64,000 nucleotides of DNA from Setoptus koraiensis (lineage: Eukaryota > Arthropoda), in NCBI GenBank assembly GCA_048013815.1, contig CM106586.1, forward strand, positions 23,870,001 through 23,934,000, in the 5' to 3' direction. The notes beneath the pieces were generated by a model. The model worked only from the letters and a program-made list of their open reading frames with translations, was not told the DNA's origin and ran no database searches. The translations under genes and the position numbers were made by a program. Shown here piece after piece: positions 62,034 to 64,000 of the stretch (positions within the stretch are counted from its first letter, which is position 1; each line of letters opens with the position of its first letter).

Positions 62034-63263
62034 ATGACGAAGGATAGACTAGCCGCCCTCAAGGCTGTAAGTATACTAGAAAAGTTTCAAGCGATCGCAC
62101 GACAGTGCTATAGCGACTAAGATGCTCCAAATATCTGATTAATATTTCCAATCTGTTTTCTAACCATCCAAACTATTTTTTCTCTCGTAAACTTTTTTGC
62201 TTAGGCCCAGCCTGAGGACGATGATGTAGTCATAGGTATGGACGAGAGAAGGAGTTATATGGAAGATTTTTTCAAAGAAGTCGAGGATATACGTGAGAAC
62301 ATATCACGGATGCAAGAAAATGTTGAAGAAGTTAAGAAGACGCACTCCGCCATTTTATCTGCGCCTCAAACTGACGAAAAAGTTAAACAGCATCTAGAAG
62401 ATATGATGGCCGATATTAAGAAAAGTGCTAATCGAGTTAGAGCCAAACTAAAACGTGAGTTTTCAATCACTATAGTACACTATAATTAGTTACATTACAA
62501 TGAATAACATTGAGTTGACATATCGAATATTTGATCTACAATCTTTCAACCATCATCAATTAAATCTGAATAGAAATGGAACAAGGAATAGAACAACTCG
62601 AGCAAACAAATATGATGAGTGCAGAATTTCGAATAAGAAAGACCCAACATTCGATGTTGAGTCAAAAATTTGTTGAAGTTATGACAGACTATAATAAAAC
62701 CCAAACAGATTACCGTGAACGATGTAAAGCTAGAATTCAACGCCAACTAGAGATAACTGGTAGATCTACAACGACCGAGGAAGTAGAGGAAATGTTAGAA
62801 AGTGGCAATCCTGCCATATTCACTCAAGGTGTAAGTATCTGAACCAGAACACTGAATAACACTTTATGACTTACTTTTCACTCTTCTAACTGATACTAAT
62901 GAATGTTTACATTTGATGGCCCATCCTTAGATCATGACTGACACGCAACAAGCAAAACAAACACTAGCAGATATAGAAGCCAGGCATGCAGATATAATCA
63001 AATTAGAAAATAGTATCAGAGAACTACACGATATGTTTATGGACATGGCTATGCTTGTTGAAAGTCAGGTAAGAACTTCTCCTATAACCTAGTAGACATG
63101 TAATCATTGAAAACATTTTCTAACTTTCTATCCGCCATAATGATCTATATAGGGTGAAATGATTGACAGGATTGAATTCCATGTTTCTGGAGCCCTTGAA
63201 TACGTTGAAGAAGCTGTTAAAGATACAAAGAAGGCTATGGAATATCAAAGGAAAGCGAGAAGG
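62034..63263 (+). CDS. STX1A: Syntaxin 1, first five exons (last exon outside the window)
   Basis: Plasma-membrane Qa-SNARE that forms the complex driving synaptic vesicle fusion. Exons 62034-62066, 62205-62454, 62574-62830, 62931-63068 and 63153-63263 join in frame for 263 residues. Start [10 protein letters not shown] is typical of syntaxin 1. The Habc helices occupy about 25-150 and the SNARE motif about 187-258. The block [20 protein letters not shown] and the linker [21 protein letters not shown] are nearly invariant in the family. The zero-layer Gln is the last residue of exon 4 (VESQ, residue 226), followed by GEMIDRIEF. The fifth exon ends KARR|gtaagt; the lysine pair and membrane anchor that should follow were not found in the remaining 737 bases, so they are predicted to lie beyond the window. 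Confidence 0.95.
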
Positions 63264-64000
63264 GTAAGTTGGTTTCAGATTTATTTTCAATGTGATGAGT
63301 CGCAGTTTGAACTACTTTTTGATGATCGAAATCAACTAATCACTTAATTCAACCTTATTTCTCCCTAAACATCGATACCATAGAAACAAATATGTATATT
63401 TGTATGTATTCTGATAGTTTTAGCTATGTTTTTGTCAATTGGTTCAGCTTTAATTCCAGGATTATAATTTTAATAAATTTTAAGGATTTTAATTTTAGCT
63501 AAAACCACATCGCCTGAAGGTTTTATAGAAAAATAAAGCTTAATCAATTAGTGTGAGATACCTCGACTAGTTGTCCCATCATTTCGAACATAATCCTCAC
63601 TTGAGAAACCCACAGAAAGAAGTTTGATGCTACATTTCGAATGCATTCATAGGGCTGAGTAAATTCAGCACATGAAGAAAACGCATCAATAATTCCACAT
63701 CCTTGTTGTGGGTGAATTTAGTCCCGCAGCTTAATTCTGGGTGGTCTATTTTCTCAAATATTAATTTCCGAAAGTTGCTACGATATATTGACATCTGTCG
63801 TTTCTCAGTTCCTATAACTATTATTATTATAACTAATAGATTAATCTGGAACACAACATTAGTGTTCACTGTCAGTGAGGTAAGAAAAATAAAACCAGGA
63901 TAGACGTAATCTCGTCGGCTCAAATTATGGAAAAATTGAGTGCTATGGGAGAGACTTGTTTCGCTTTTGCAAGAACCTTGAATGATGGCTGCTTGAACCT
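63264..64000 (+). other. Intron after syntaxin exon 5, to window end
   Basis: Starts gtaagt. Read through, the exon 5 frame continues 27 codons to a stop at 63345-63347. No exon encoding the expected membrane anchor was recognised. Other open frames here are short and unsupported. Confidence 0.5.

Overview
The window is eukaryotic nuclear DNA from a small, AT-rich invertebrate genome. Genes have no introns or a few short ones with GT..AG ends and AATAAA polyadenylation signals, and neighbouring genes lie very close together, several of them tail to tail. The gene set (YME1L, ACOX3, ELOVL, a PDZ-RhoGEF, ZC3H18, TIMM17, THOC7, eIF1A, KChIP, SLC6, MOSPD2-like, RFC5, UXS1, ICA1, syntaxin 1) is animal. 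The many single-exon genes and the introns of about 55-200 bp suggest an arthropod, perhaps a mite. That placement is inference and no marker here proves it.

Layout. 1-3.7 kb: the 5' half of YME1L and a four-exon secreted M28 zinc peptidase, both on the minus strand. 3.7-15 kb: an 11 kb stretch with no recognised gene, only AT-rich repeats, hairpins and one weak candidate for a small secreted peptide gene. 15-26 kb: a lipid block of intronless ACOX3, two ELOVL paralogues and a minus-strand PDZ-C1-DH-PH RhoGEF. Between the two elongases lie decayed fragments of the RhoGEF gene and of the ACOX3 3' end, so the locus arose by tandem duplication of an ACOX3 tail-ELOVL-RhoGEF unit. The two ELOVL coding regions are far more alike than their flanks. 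29.5-34 kb: a compact housekeeping cluster, ZC3H18(+)/TIMM17(-)/THOC7(+)/eIF1A(-), with tiny intergenic gaps. 34-40 kb: a GC-rich island, then a five-exon KChIP-like calcium sensor whose intron 2 lacks an AG acceptor. 41.6-50.7 kb: low-complexity, apparently unpolished sequence with long C, A and T tracts, ending in a 500-base N gap. 51-64 kb: the 3' end of an SLC6 transporter (cut by the gap), an intronless CRAL-TRIO protein related to MOSPD2, RFC5, UXS1, ICA1/ICA69, and syntaxin 1 without its last exon.

Themes. ACOX3 and the elongases handle very-long-chain fatty acids. SLC6, KChIP, ICA1 and syntaxin 1 belong to neuronal and secretory physiology. The rest are housekeeping genes. No CRISPR array, tRNA, rRNA or intact transposon was seen. 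The most unusual signals are the nested duplication and apparent gene conversion at the ELOVL locus, the RhoGEF without an RGS domain, the GT..GG intron in KChIP, and the internal repeats in ICA1.
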